This document shows, piece after piece, positions 8,640-17,578 of a stretch of DNA of 64,000 nucleotides. The DNA comes from RU20A sp042610495 (lineage in GTDB: Bacteria; Pseudomonadota; Alphaproteobacteria; Rhizobiales; Rhizobiaceae): assembly GCF_042610495.1 (NCBI RefSeq), contig NZ_JBHGAP010000001.1, positions 558,001-622,000 of the forward strand. Reading direction: 5' to 3'. Positions within the stretch are counted from its first letter, which is position 1. Each line of letters opens with the position of its first letter. The position numbers and the translations under genes were made by a program. The notes below the pieces were generated by a model. It was not told where the DNA came from. It made no database searches and was given only the letters and a program-made list of their open reading frames with translations.

Positions 8640-9647
8640 CTATGCCGCAACCTTGGCCGGTTCTACCGCGCCGCTTGCGGCGGCCGCCCGGCGAGCTTTC
8701 CGCGCATATCCTTGGGCAATCACCGCGCAGGCCATCAACTGGATCTGGTGGAAGAGCATCAGCGGCAGGAGGATGGCACCGATCGGCTGACCCGCAAAGA
8801 TAACATTGGCCATCGGCACGCCGCTGGCGAGGCTCTTCTTCGACCCGCAGAACGTGATGGTGATCTCGTCCGGCTTCGAGAAGCCGAGTTTCCGGCTTCC
8901 ATACATGGTCGCCGTCAGCACAAGGGCGAGAATGAGCATGTCGAGGCCGACGACAACGGCGAGATCGGCGACCGTATAGTTGCTCCAGATACCCTCCAGC
9001 ACCGCCTTTCCGAAGGCGAGGTAGACGACGAGCAGGATCGAGCCGCGATCAATGGGCGTCAGCAGCGCCTTGCGCGCACGCACCCAGTTGCCGATCCATG
9101 GCTGCAGCACCTGCCCGAGCACGAAGGGCGCAAACAGCTGGAGCAGGATCTGCTGTAGCGCATCGAAGGAAAAGCTTCCGTGCCCGCCGGCTGAAAACAG
9201 CAGGCCGACGAGGAAAGGCGTCAGGAACATGCCGAAGATGTTCGACGCCGATGCGGCACAGACCGCCGCCGGCACATTGCCGCCTGCCATGGAGGTGAAG
9301 GCGATCGATGACTGGATGGTGGAGGGCAGCAGGCAGAGATAGAGCAGGCCGAGATAGAGCGAGCGTGGCAGCAGGCTTTCCGGAACGAGTCCGAGCGCAA
9401 GTCCGATGACGGGGAAGAGCACGAAGGTCGTGCCGAGGATCGCCAGATGCAGCCGCCAGTGCAGGAAGCCCGCAATCACCACATCCCGCGACAGCCGCGC
9501 GCCATGCAGGAAGAAGACCAGCCCGATCATGATGTCGACAAGCACATCAAGCCAGTCGGCAATGACTCCGCGCGCCGGAAGAAAGCTCGCGAACACGACG
9601 GTGGCAACCAGAAGAAGGGTGAAGGTATCAGGCAGGAAACGACGCAT
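8640..9647 (-). CDS. Bile acid:sodium symporter family protein (YfeH/SBF-like)
   Basis: Integral membrane protein of 335 residues with about 9-10 hydrophobic helices, of the BASS superfamily YfeH/Rch1 branch. Supporting segments are the N-terminal LVFFLHGARL, the LPSTIQSSIAFTSMAGGN crossover motif and the C-terminal FCGSKKSLASGVP. Members move organic anions with sodium; the bacterial YfeH-type substrate is not established, so bile acid should not be taken literally. The start at 9647 is used because MRRFLPD begins the conserved region; the upstream extension has no similarity. A basic Ala-rich tail is likely cytoplasmic. Confidence 0.88.
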   Translation of the reverse strand: MRRFLPDTFTLLLVATVVFASFLPARGVIADWLDVLVDIMIGLVFFLHGARLSRDVVIAGFLHWRLHLAILGTTFVLFPVIGLALGLVPESLLPRSLYLGLLYLCLLPSTIQSSIAFTSMAGGNVPAAVCAASASNIFGMFLTPFLVGLLFSAGGHGSFSFDALQQILLQLFAPFVLGQVLQPWIGNWVRARKALLTPIDRGSILLVVYLAFGKAVLEGIWSNYTVADLAVVVGLDMLILALVLTATMYGSRKLGFSKPDEITITFCGSKKSLASGVPMANVIFAGQPIGAILLPLMLFHQIQLMACAVIAQGYARKARRAAAASGAVEPAKVAA

Positions 9648-9755
9648 CGTGGACTTTCGCAACTGTCTCGCTGGGCCGATCAATAGCGGAGGAGACCGCC
9701 AAGGCCAACCCTGGAGCAACCTTCGACGGCGCCCGATCTCTCAACCGGCAACGCA

Positions 9756-9785
9756 AAACCCCGGCGGGATGAGCCGCCGGGGTTT
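9756..9785 (-). terminator. Rho-independent terminator after glnA
   Basis: A 12-bp perfect stem (AAACCCCGGCGG on the plus strand and its complement) with a 6-base loop, followed by T residues on the minus strand, 17 bases past the glnA stop codon. Confidence 0.85.
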
Positions 9786-9801
9786 CCAAATCATCAGCCG
9801 A

Positions 9802-11211
9802 TCAGGCCGAGTAATACATGTCGAACTCGACCGGGTGCGGGGTCATTTCGTAGCGCATGACCTCGACCATCTTCAGTTCGATATAGGCGTCGATCTGGTC
9901 GTCGTCGAAGACGCCGCCGGCGGTGAGGAACTTGCGGTCCTTGTCGAGGTTTTCGAGCGCTTCGCGCAGGCTGCCGCAGACCGTCGGGATCTTCTTCAGC
10001 TCCTTCGGCGGCAGGTCGTAGAGATCCTTGTCCATGGCCTTGCCCGGATGGATCTTGTTCTTGATGCCGTCGAGGCCGGCCATCAGCATGGCCGCAAAGC
10101 CGAGATAGGGGTTTGCCAGCGGATCGGGGAAGCGTACTTCGACGCGCTTCGACTTCGGCGAGGAGCCGAAGGGAATGCGGCACGAGGCCGAGCGGTTGCG
10201 GGCCGAATAGGCGAGCAGAACCGGCGCTTCATAGCCCGGCACGAGACGCTTGTAGGAGTTGGTGGTCGGGTTGGTGAAGGCGTTGATCGCCTTGGCATGC
10301 TTGATGATGCCGCCGATATAGTAGAGGCAGCTTTCCGAGAGGCCGGCATATTCGTCGCCGGCAAAGGTCGGCTTGCCATCCTTCCAGATCGACTGATGCA
10401 CATGCATGCCGGAGCCGTTGTCGCCGAAGATCGGCTTCGGCATGAAGGTGGCCGTCTTGCCATAGGCATGGGCGACCTGGTGGACGACATACTTGTAGAT
10501 CTGGATCTTGTCGGCGTTGCGCACGAGCGTGTCGAACTTGACGCCGAGCTCGTGCTGGGCAGCGGCCACTTCATGGTGCTGCTTTTCGACGACGACGCCC
10601 ATTTCGGCGAGAACCGTCAGCATTTCCGAGCGCATGTCCTGGGCGCTGTCGATCGGCGGAACCGGGAAATAGCCGCCCTTGACGCGCGGGCGGTGACCCA
10701 TGTTGCCCGTCTCGTAGTCGGTGTCGTCATTCGACGGCAGCTCGTTCGAATCGAGCTTGAAGCCGGTGTTGTAGGGATCGGCCTTGTACTTCACGTCGTC
10801 GAACACGAAGAACTCCGGCTCCGGGCCGACGAAGACCGTGTCGCCAATGCCGGAGGCCTTGAGATAGGCTTCCGCCTTCTTGGCCGTGCCGCGCGGGTCG
10901 CGGTTGTAGGCCTCGCCCGAGACGGGATCGAGAATGTCGCAGACGATCACCATGGTGGACTGGGCGAAGAACGGGTCCATATGGACCGTATCGGGATCCG
11001 GCATCAGCACCATGTCGGACTCGTTGATGGCCTTCCAGCCGCCGATCGAGGAGCCGTCGAACATCACGCCGTCGGCGAACATGTCTTCATCGACGCAGGA
11101 CACGTCCATCGTCAGGTGGTGCAGCTTGCCGCGCGGGTCGGTAAAGCGCAGATCGACGAACTTGACGTCGTTGTCCTTGATTTGCTTGAGAATGTCGTTG
11201 GCGGTCGTCAT
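9802..11211 (-). CDS. glnA: Glutamine synthetase type I (GSI-beta)
   Basis: ATP-dependent synthesis of glutamine from glutamate and ammonium; dodecameric cytosolic enzyme. The 469 residues are standard for GSI. Visible motifs are DGSSIGGW, the ATP/Glu-site segments GPEPEFF and NGSGMHVHQS, and the C-terminal PHPVEFDMYYS. The adenylylation tyrosine is at residue 398 in DLYDLPP, so GlnE control is expected. It lies 68 bases downstream of glnB on the same strand, the classic alphaproteobacterial glnBA pair, with a terminator behind it. Nitrogen control of transcription is supported by the sigma-54 site before glnB. Confidence 0.98.
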   Translation of the reverse strand: MTTANDILKQIKDNDVKFVDLRFTDPRGKLHHLTMDVSCVDEDMFADGVMFDGSSIGGWKAINESDMVLMPDPDTVHMDPFFAQSTMVIVCDILDPVSGEAYNRDPRGTAKKAEAYLKASGIGDTVFVGPEPEFFVFDDVKYKADPYNTGFKLDSNELPSNDDTDYETGNMGHRPRVKGGYFPVPPIDSAQDMRSEMLTVLAEMGVVVEKQHHEVAAAQHELGVKFDTLVRNADKIQIYKYVVHQVAHAYGKTATFMPKPIFGDNGSGMHVHQSIWKDGKPTFAGDEYAGLSESCLYYIGGIIKHAKAINAFTNPTTNSYKRLVPGYEAPVLLAYSARNRSASCRIPFGSSPKSKRVEVRFPDPLANPYLGFAAMLMAGLDGIKNKIHPGKAMDKDLYDLPPKELKKIPTVCGSLREALENLDKDRKFLTAGGVFDDDQIDAYIELKMVEVMRYEMTPHPVEFDMYYSA

Positions 11212-11279
11212 TGTGTTTCCGGTCCCTTATTGGTTGACGGTTCTTGCCCGGCCTTGGCTGTAGCCGGGGATCATTGCAG

Positions 11280-11618
11280 TCAGATGGCATCCACGCCGGT
11301 TTCACCGGTCCGGATGCGGATCACTTCCTCGATGTTGGACACGAAGATCTTGCCGTCGCCGATGCGCCCGGTTTGGGCCGCATTGCGGATGGCCTCGATC
11401 ACGGCATCGGCATTCTCGTCGGCCAGCACGACTTCCACCTTCACCTTCGGCAGGAAATCGACCACGTATTCGGCGCCGCGATAAAGCTCCGTATGGCCTT
11501 TCTGGCGGCCGAAACCCTTGGCTTCCGTCACCGTGATGCCCTGCAGGCCAACTTCCTGAAGGGCCTCCTTCACCTCATCGAGCTTGAAGGGCTTGATGAT
11601 CGCTTCGATCTTTTTCAT
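11280..11618 (-). CDS. glnB: Nitrogen regulatory protein P-II
   Basis: Trimeric 112-residue signal protein that senses 2-oxoglutarate, ATP/ADP and, through uridylylation, glutamine. It controls NtrB and GlnE in this group. The start MKKIEAIIKPFK is canonical, Tyr51 in the T-loop (GHTELYRGAEY) is the uridylylation site, and the C-terminal signature VEVVLADENADAVIEAI is intact. It is called GlnB rather than GlnK because it precedes glnA and no amtB is adjacent. The start at 11618 is fixed by family length; upstream residues in the open frame are spurious. Only a weak ribosome site (GGAG about 12 bases away) is visible. Confidence 0.96.
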   Translation of the reverse strand: MKKIEAIIKPFKLDEVKEALQEVGLQGITVTEAKGFGRQKGHTELYRGAEYVVDFLPKVKVEVVLADENADAVIEAIRNAAQTGRIGDGKIFVSNIEEVIRIRTGETGVDAI

Positions 11619-11676
11619 GAGGAAAACACTCTCCGCTTCTCCCGTTGCAGCAGGCCTGGCCCGCATGCGCCAGTCT

Positions 11677-11694
11677 ATGCAGGTTGTGTGCCAA
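11677..11694 (-). promoter_or_regulatory. Sigma-54 (RpoN) promoter of glnBA
   Basis: The minus strand reads TTGGCACACAACCTGCAT, an almost perfect TGGCAC-N5-TTGCA element with GG and GC separated by exactly 10 bases. The predicted transcript would start near 11667, about 50 bases before glnB. It agrees with the known nitrogen control of glnB in rhizobia. I could not identify a convincing NtrC binding site upstream. Confidence 0.85.
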
Positions 11695-12012
11695 ATCACC
11701 AGAAATCTGCGTCATCTGAGCCGAATCGGCAGGTTTTCCCCGGCGTCCAGCGCCATTTTCGCCCGTTCCTCGACAAATTTGCCTGCTTTTTGGCGAAGCT
11801 GCCGATTTTCCGCGCGCAGGCTACTGTGCAGCAGAATGCGGCCTTTGTTAAGCAACATATTTGAGCGTTAAATTTATGCAAATGACTAATTTGTAAGCAT
11901 AATTTTGCGCTCGCCGAGAACGTCGCAGATTTGCTGCATATGACTGTCAAAAGACTCCCGTGGCGGACGTTCGTGATACCGGCGCCGTGTTAGTCCAGCT
12001 AAAGTTCGCTCC
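11695..12012. other. AT-rich intergenic region between glnB and nnrE
   Basis: About 318 bases between divergent genes, clearly richer in A and T than its surroundings, especially 11840-11910. It probably carries upstream activator sites for glnB and the nnrE promoter. No coding sequence is supported. Confidence 0.6.
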
Positions 12013-13494
12013 ATGTTCGAATTATTGCAAAGAAACCAACGCCTGCTGACACCTGAGGAGATGGCGCGCGTCGATCGGGCGGCGGCAGCCTCTGGCATCG
12101 ACAGTTTCCGTCTGATGCAGAGTGCCGGCGAGGCGGTCGCTGCCGCAGCGCTGGCAGACCATCCCGAGGCGCTGCGCTTCCTTGTTCTCGCAGGTCCGGG
12201 AAACAATGGCGGCGATGGTTATGTGGCCGCGCGTGCGCTGAGAGAAAGCGGTGCTCCCGTTCTTGTCTTTTCGCTTGTTCCCCCCGACCGCCTGACCGGA
12301 GACGCCGCACGCGCCGCGGCCGGCTGGCAGGACACTGTCCACGCCCTCGAAGCCTGCGATCCGAGGCGGGGCGACGTCGTGATCGACGCGCTCTTCGGCG
12401 CCGGCCTGTCGCGCCCGGTACCCGAGAGTGTTGTGGCGCTCGCGACACTGTGCAAGGATCTCGACCTTCCGGTGATCAGCGTCGATCTGCCCTCGGGTAT
12501 CGACGGGTGCACCGGTGCGGTACGAGGCGGCGCCTTCCGGGCGAGGCGAACCGTGACCTTCATGACCTTGAAACCCGGCCACGTCCTGCTGCCCGGCCGC
12601 GACCATTGCGGTGTCGTCGAGATCGTCGATATCGGGATTCCGGAACGCCTGGTGGCGGCGCAGGCCGGCCCGCTTGCCATCAACACGCCGGCCATCTTCG
12701 CGGCAGGGCGCAAGGAAACGGGGTCTGCCAGCCACAAGTTCAGCCGCGGTCATCTCGTCGTTTTCTCCGGCGGCCCCTCCCACACGGGAGCATCGCGCCT
12801 TTCGGCGTCTGCGGGCCTGAAGGCCGGAGCAGGGCTGGTCACGCTGGCAAGCCCGGGGAATGCCCTGAGCATCAATGCGGCTCACCTGACCGCTGTCATG
12901 ACGCGCCGGCTCGACGATCTCGCCGGTCTCACCGACTGGCTGGAAGATCGGCGCCTGTCCGCCTTCGTGCTCGGCCCCGGCTTCGGCGTCAGCGAGACCA
13001 CGCGGCTCTACGCGCTTGCTCTCGTCGGGCGCCCCACGGTCTTCGATGCCGATGCCATCACGGCCTTTGCCGGCGAACCGGAAAGCCTCTTCGATGCCGT
13101 CAGGCAGAATGGCTGGCCGGTGGTGCTGACCCCGCATGCCGGCGAATTCGCCCGACTCTTCCCTGATCTTTCGGCCAAGGACGCGCTGTCCAAGATCGAC
13201 AAGGCCCGTGCCGCGGCCGCCCGCAGCGGCGCCGTCGTGCTGCTCAAGGGTGCCGATACGGTGATTGCTGCGCCTGACGGCCGCGCCGTCATCAACATCT
13301 CCGCGCCGCCATGGCTGGCGACCGCCGGCTCCGGCGACGTGCTGGCGGGCATCATCGGTGCCCATCTCGCGCAGGGCATGCCGCCCTTCGAAGCGGCTGC
13401 CGCCGGCGCCTGGCGCCATGGCGAAGCGGGACATCTGGCAGGCGAGGGGCTGACGGCGGAAGATCTGGTCGGGGTGATCCGGCCGCTGCCGTGA
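12013..13494 (+). CDS. nnrE: Bifunctional NAD(P)HX epimerase / ADP-dependent NAD(P)HX dehydratase
   Basis: Repairs hydrated NADH and NADPH. The N-terminal YjeF_N epimerase domain covers about 1-215, with GPGNNGGDG at 61-69 and VDLPSGIDG near 157. The C-terminal ribokinase-like NnrD dehydratase domain covers about 225-490, with HAGEFARL, LLKGADT and the ATAGSGDVLAG anion-hole motif containing the catalytic Asp. The 493 residues match the fused form. The start at 12013 fits family N-termini; no strong ribosome site is seen. It is the only plus-strand gene between glnBA and the DUF72 gene. Confidence 0.96.
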   Translation: MFELLQRNQRLLTPEEMARVDRAAAASGIDSFRLMQSAGEAVAAAALADHPEALRFLVLAGPGNNGGDGYVAARALRESGAPVLVFSLVPPDRLTGDAARAAAGWQDTVHALEACDPRRGDVVIDALFGAGLSRPVPESVVALATLCKDLDLPVISVDLPSGIDGCTGAVRGGAFRARRTVTFMTLKPGHVLLPGRDHCGVVEIVDIGIPERLVAAQAGPLAINTPAIFAAGRKETGSASHKFSRGHLVVFSGGPSHTGASRLSASAGLKAGAGLVTLASPGNALSINAAHLTAVMTRRLDDLAGLTDWLEDRRLSAFVLGPGFGVSETTRLYALALVGRPTVFDADAITAFAGEPESLFDAVRQNGWPVVLTPHAGEFARLFPDLSAKDALSKIDKARAAAARSGAVVLLKGADTVIAAPDGRAVINISAPPWLATAGSGDVLAGIIGAHLAQGMPPFEAAAAGAWRHGEAGHLAGEGLTAEDLVGVIRPLP

Positions 13495-13523
13495 TCCATC
13501 GGGTGAAGGGCAGCGCCGAGCGA

Positions 13524-14339
13524 TTAAGCGTCGACCGCCCGCTGCATAACCTGCGCGCCCTCCGGCGCATTCACCTTGCCGCCCGTGATGAAGAAGGCGA
13601 AGACATCGCGCGGCTTCTGATCGGTCTTGCGGTCTGGCGCGATCAGCGGCAGATCGTCCGGAACGCCACCTGCCGCATAGGTCTTGAACCGTCCGGCCCA
13701 GCCATCGATCTCGGCCGCCGGATAGCATGTGGGCGTCTCGTCGGTACCCTTCTGCAGCCGGGCATAGACGAAATCCGCCGTCACATCCGCAAACATCGGA
13801 TAGTCCTGGTGATCGGCGCAGACCGCTGCCACCCCGTACTTCGCCAGAAGATCGATGAACGCGGGCGTGCAAAAACTCTCGTGCCGCGGCTCGACCACAT
13901 GGCGCAGCGGCCGCCCGTCCAGCGTCTTCGGCAGCAGCGTCAGGAAAGCCTCGAAATCCTCTGGATCGAACTTCTTCGTCGCCATGAACTGCCAGAGGAT
14001 CGGGCCGAGATGGGGGCCGAGTTCGGCAATGCCCCGTCCGAGAAACTTCTCGATCGAAGGCCCGGCCTCGGCCAGCACCTTGCGATTGGTGCAGTAGCGG
14101 CTCGCCTTCAGCGAAAAGACGAAACCCTCCGGCACCTCGGAGGCCCATTTTGCAAAGGTCTCGGGCTTCTGGCTGGAATAATAGGTGCCGTTGACCTCGA
14201 TGGCCGTCAGCTTGCGGCTGGCATGTTCGAGCTGCTTTTTCTTCGCAAGCTTCGGCGGGTAAAAGCTCTCGTCCCATGGCTCGAAGGTCCAGCCGCCGAT
14301 GCCGGTGCGAATCGTTCCGCTGTCAGGCCGGGACGCCAT
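13524..14339 (-). CDS. DUF72 domain-containing protein
   Basis: TIM-barrel-like DUF72 (YecE) family, 271 residues, function unknown. Family signs: N-terminal IRTGIGGWTFEPW, the EVNGTYY strand, FSLKASRYCT and the VEPRHESF segment. It begins 10 bases after the uvrA stop codon on the same strand, so it is likely translated from the uvrA transcript and could be damage-induced with it; that functional link is inference. Confidence 0.9.
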   Translation of the reverse strand: MASRPDSGTIRTGIGGWTFEPWDESFYPPKLAKKKQLEHASRKLTAIEVNGTYYSSQKPETFAKWASEVPEGFVFSLKASRYCTNRKVLAEAGPSIEKFLGRGIAELGPHLGPILWQFMATKKFDPEDFEAFLTLLPKTLDGRPLRHVVEPRHESFCTPAFIDLLAKYGVAAVCADHQDYPMFADVTADFVYARLQKGTDETPTCYPAAEIDGWAGRFKTYAAGGVPDDLPLIAPDRKTDQKPRDVFAFFITGGKVNAPEGAQVMQRAVDA

Positions 14340-14349
14340 GGTCGCTCTC

Positions 14350-17271
14350 CTATTCCGCCGCAGCGATCGTCTTCATCGGACGCCGCTCCAGAAGCTCTTT
14401 CAGGAACTGGCCCGTGTAGGAGCGCTCGACCTTCACGACCTCCTCCGGCGTACCCTCGGCGATCACCTGGCCGCCGCCATCACCTCCCTCGGGACCGAAG
14501 TCGATGATCCAGTCCGCGGTCTTGATGACCTCCAGATTATGTTCGATGACGACGACCGAATTGCCCTGGTTGACGAGTTCGTGCAGCACTTCGAGCAGCT
14601 TGGCGACATCGTGGAAATGCAGGCCCGTCGTCGGTTCATCCAGAATGTAGAGCGTGCGGCCGGTCGAGCGCTTCGACAGTTCCTTGGCAAGCTTGACGCG
14701 CTGCGCCTCGCCGCCCGACAGCGTATTGGCCTGCTGGCCGATCTTGATGTAGCCGAGACCCACCTGGTTCAGCGTCACCAGCTTGTCGCGCACGGCCGGC
14801 ACGGCGGCGAAGAAATCGACGCCTTCCTCGACCGTCATGTCCAGCACGTCGGCGATCGACTTGCCCTTGAACGTCACGTCCAGCGTCTCGCGATTGTAGC
14901 GCTTGCCGTGGCAGACGTCGCAGGTGACATAGACGTCCGGCAGGAAGTGCATCTCGATCTTGATGACGCCGTCACCCTGGCAGGCCTCGCAGCGCCCGCC
15001 CTTGACGTTGAAGGAGAAGCGGCCCGGCTGGTAGCCGCGCGCCTTGGCCTCCGGCAGGCCGGCGAACCAGTCACGGATCGGCGTGAAGGCGCCCGTATAG
15101 GTGGCCGGATTCGAGCGCGGCGTGCGGCCGATCGGCGACTGGTCGATGTCGATCACCTTGTCGATATGCTCGAAACCGTCGATCCGCTCATGCTCGGCCG
15201 GCAGTTCGCGCGCGCCCATCACGCGCCGCGCCGCCGCCTTGTAGAGCGTCTCGATCAGGAAAGTCGATTTGCCGCCGCCGGACACCCCGGTCACGGCCGT
15301 AAAGACGCCGAGCGGAATGGCGGCCGTGACGGATTTGAGGTTGTTGGCGCGCGCACCGACGACCTTCAGCTCCTTCTTCTTTTTCGGCTTGCGGCGCTCG
15401 GCCGGCACCGCGACATTCAGTTCGCCCGAGAGATACTTGCCCGTGAGCGAGGCCGGGTTGGCCATGATCTCCGCCGGCGTTCCCGCGGCCACGACGCGTC
15501 CGCCATGGATGCCGGCGGCCGGACCGATATCGACCACGTAATCGGCCGTCAGGATCGCATCCTCGTCGTGTTCCACGACGATCACGGTGTTGCCGATGTC
15601 GCGCAGGTGCCGCAGCGTGTCGAGCAGGCGCGCATTGTCGCGCTGATGCAGGCCGATCGACGGCTCGTCCAGCACGTAGAGCACGCCGGTCAGCCCCGAG
15701 CCGATCTGCGAGGCGAGGCGAATGCGCTGGCTTTCGCCGCCCGACAGCGTGCCGGAATTGCGCGACAGCGAGAGATAGTCGAGGCCGACATCGTTGAGGA
15801 ACCGCAGGCGGTCTCGGATTTCCTTGAGAATACGGACCGCAATCTCGTTCTGCTTGGTGTTCATGCGCTCCGGCAGCGTCTCGAACCAGTCGCGCGCCAC
15901 GCGGATCGACATGGCGCAGACCTCGCCGATATGCAGCCTGTCGATCTTGACGGCCAGGGCTTCCGGCTTCAGGCGATAGCCGTTGCAGGCCGGGCAGGGG
16001 GCGGCCGACATGAAGCGCTCGATTTCCTCGCGCGCCCAGGCGCTGTCGGTCTCCTTCCAGCGCCGCTCCAGATTGGGCACGATGCCCTCGAAGGTCTTCA
16101 CCGTCTTGTAGGAGCGTGCGCCATCCTTGTAGTCAAACTCGACCTTGTCCTGCGTGCCATGCAGGATCGCGTTCTGCGCGGCTTCCGTGAGATCGCTCCA
16201 GCGGCTCGAAAGCTTGAATCCATAGACCTTTCCGAGCGCTTCCAGCGTCTGGTTGTAGTAGGGCGAGGACGACTTGGCCCAAGGCGCGATCGCCCCGTCC
16301 TTCAGCGTGCGATGCGCTTCCGGAACGATCAGGTTCTCGTCGATCTTCTGCTGGCTCCCGAGACCGTCGCAGGTCGGGCAGGCGCCGAAGGGATTGTTGA
16401 AGGAAAACAGCCGCGGCTCGATTTCCGGGATGGTGAAACCGGAGACAGGGCAGGCGAATTTTTCCGAGAACAGGACCCGCTCATGCGTCTCGTTCAGCGA
16501 CTTGTTGGCAGAACCGCCGGCCGAGGTTTCCTCCGGCGGCAGTGGCTTGTCGGCAAATTCGGCCACCGCGAGACCATCGGCAAGCTTCAGGCAGGTCTCC
16601 AGACTGTCGGCAAGGCGGGCGGCGAGATCCGGCCGAACAACGACACGGTCAACGACCACGTCGATATCGTGCTTGTACTTCTTGTCGAGCGCCGGAGCCT
16701 CGGCGATTTCATAGAACTGCCCGTCGATCTTGACGCGCTGGAAGCCCTTCTTCATGAGCTCGGCAAGTTCCTTCTTGTACTCGCCCTTGCGGCCACGCAC
16801 CATCGGCGCAAGGATGTAAAGCCTTGTTCCCTCGCCGAAATCCAGAATGCGGTCCACCATCTGGCTGACCGTCTGGCTCTCGATCGGCAGGCCCGTCGCC
16901 GGCGAATAGGGCACGCCCACGCGCGCGAACAGAAGGCGCATGTAGTCGTAGATTTCCGTGACCGTACCGACCGTGGAACGCGGGTTCTTCGATGTCGTCT
17001 TCTGCTCGATGGAGATCGCCGGCGACAGGCCGTCGATCTGGTCGACATCCGGCTTCTGCATCATTTCCAGGAACTGGCGCGCATAGGCCGAGAGGCTTTC
17101 GACATAGCGCCGCTGCCCCTCGGCATAGATCGTGTCGAAGGCAAGCGAGGATTTTCCCGAGCCGGAAAGGCCGGTCATCACGATCAGCTTGTTGCGCGGC
17201 AGATCGAGATCGACACCCTTGAGATTGTGCTCGCGGGCGCCGCGAATGGAAATGGTCTTCAGTTCGCTCAT
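14350..17271 (-). CDS. uvrA: Excinuclease ABC subunit A
   Basis: DNA damage recognition ATPase of nucleotide excision repair, 973 residues, normal length. Two ABC modules: the first Walker A is GLSGSGKS at 34-41 and a second (GVSGGGKS) lies near residue 665. Two LSGGE signatures (NSGTLSGGESQ and NTLSGGEAQ) and Cys zinc motifs (ACPTCDGLG region, CPACNGY, CEACQGDG, CDVCHGKRY) are visible. Divergent from ssb across a region with a LexA box, the usual arrangement in Rhizobiales. Mfd, which recruits UvrA to stalled polymerase, is also in this window. Confidence 0.98.
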   Translation of the reverse strand: MSELKTISIRGAREHNLKGVDLDLPRNKLIVMTGLSGSGKSSLAFDTIYAEGQRRYVESLSAYARQFLEMMQKPDVDQIDGLSPAISIEQKTTSKNPRSTVGTVTEIYDYMRLLFARVGVPYSPATGLPIESQTVSQMVDRILDFGEGTRLYILAPMVRGRKGEYKKELAELMKKGFQRVKIDGQFYEIAEAPALDKKYKHDIDVVVDRVVVRPDLAARLADSLETCLKLADGLAVAEFADKPLPPEETSAGGSANKSLNETHERVLFSEKFACPVSGFTIPEIEPRLFSFNNPFGACPTCDGLGSQQKIDENLIVPEAHRTLKDGAIAPWAKSSSPYYNQTLEALGKVYGFKLSSRWSDLTEAAQNAILHGTQDKVEFDYKDGARSYKTVKTFEGIVPNLERRWKETDSAWAREEIERFMSAAPCPACNGYRLKPEALAVKIDRLHIGEVCAMSIRVARDWFETLPERMNTKQNEIAVRILKEIRDRLRFLNDVGLDYLSLSRNSGTLSGGESQRIRLASQIGSGLTGVLYVLDEPSIGLHQRDNARLLDTLRHLRDIGNTVIVVEHDEDAILTADYVVDIGPAAGIHGGRVVAAGTPAEIMANPASLTGKYLSGELNVAVPAERRKPKKKKELKVVGARANNLKSVTAAIPLGVFTAVTGVSGGGKSTFLIETLYKAAARRVMGARELPAEHERIDGFEHIDKVIDIDQSPIGRTPRSNPATYTGAFTPIRDWFAGLPEAKARGYQPGRFSFNVKGGRCEACQGDGVIKIEMHFLPDVYVTCDVCHGKRYNRETLDVTFKGKSIADVLDMTVEEGVDFFAAVPAVRDKLVTLNQVGLGYIKIGQQANTLSGGEAQRVKLAKELSKRSTGRTLYILDEPTTGLHFHDVAKLLEVLHELVNQGNSVVVIEHNLEVIKTADWIIDFGPEGGDGGGQVIAEGTPEEVVKVERSYTGQFLKELLERRPMKTIAAAE

Positions 17272-17386
17272 GATATCCAGCGTCGGTTTCGGCAGTCCCT
17301 CATGTAGGGTTTCTGCCGCGCCTGTCCATCGGGCATGGGGTCATCTGGGGAGGAATGTCGCCTATCCGTGCCCGTTTCCGATTCGG

Positions 17387-17415
17387 TTGACAAGAGAATA
17401 GGGGATGTTTAGAAC
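17387..17415 (+). promoter_or_regulatory. Candidate housekeeping promoter of ssb
   Basis: TTGACA at 17387-17392, 17-base spacer, TAGAAC at 17410-17415. The -10 element overlaps the left half of the LexA box, so repressor binding would block it. Confidence 0.55.
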
Positions 17416-17426
17416 AAAAAAAGAAC
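17412..17426. promoter_or_regulatory. LexA (SOS) box in the uvrA-ssb divergent region
   Basis: The plus strand reads GAAC, seven A residues, GAAC; the minus strand is therefore GTTC-N7-GTTC, the alphaproteobacterial LexA operator. Placed about 140 bases before uvrA and 150 before ssb, it can control both. Confidence 0.88.
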
Positions 17427-17578
17427 AAATTATCCGGCGCCGGGGATTATTGCTGTGGATTGACCCCTGAGGCAGGGTTGCGCGGGTGACCGTGCGGCGG
17501 CCGGATGTCTATGATGGCGCCAATTTCGGCGGGCGGCCGGCAGGTGTTCCGGCGCGCCCCTCAACAGGGACGAAGAGT

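Noticed and set aside
9406..11484. A 692-codon open frame opposite glnA and its terminator
   Set aside because: Antisense of glnA and glnB with no ribosome site or recognisable domain.
12022..14277. A 751-codon minus-strand frame across nnrE and the DUF72 gene
   Set aside because: It overlaps two well-identified genes in other frames and shows no domain.
14299..17307. A 1002-codon open frame on the plus strand opposite uvrA
   Set aside because: Shadow of a high-GC gene: the product is His/Arg/Asp/Val-rich with no family signs and the uvrA frame is unmistakable.
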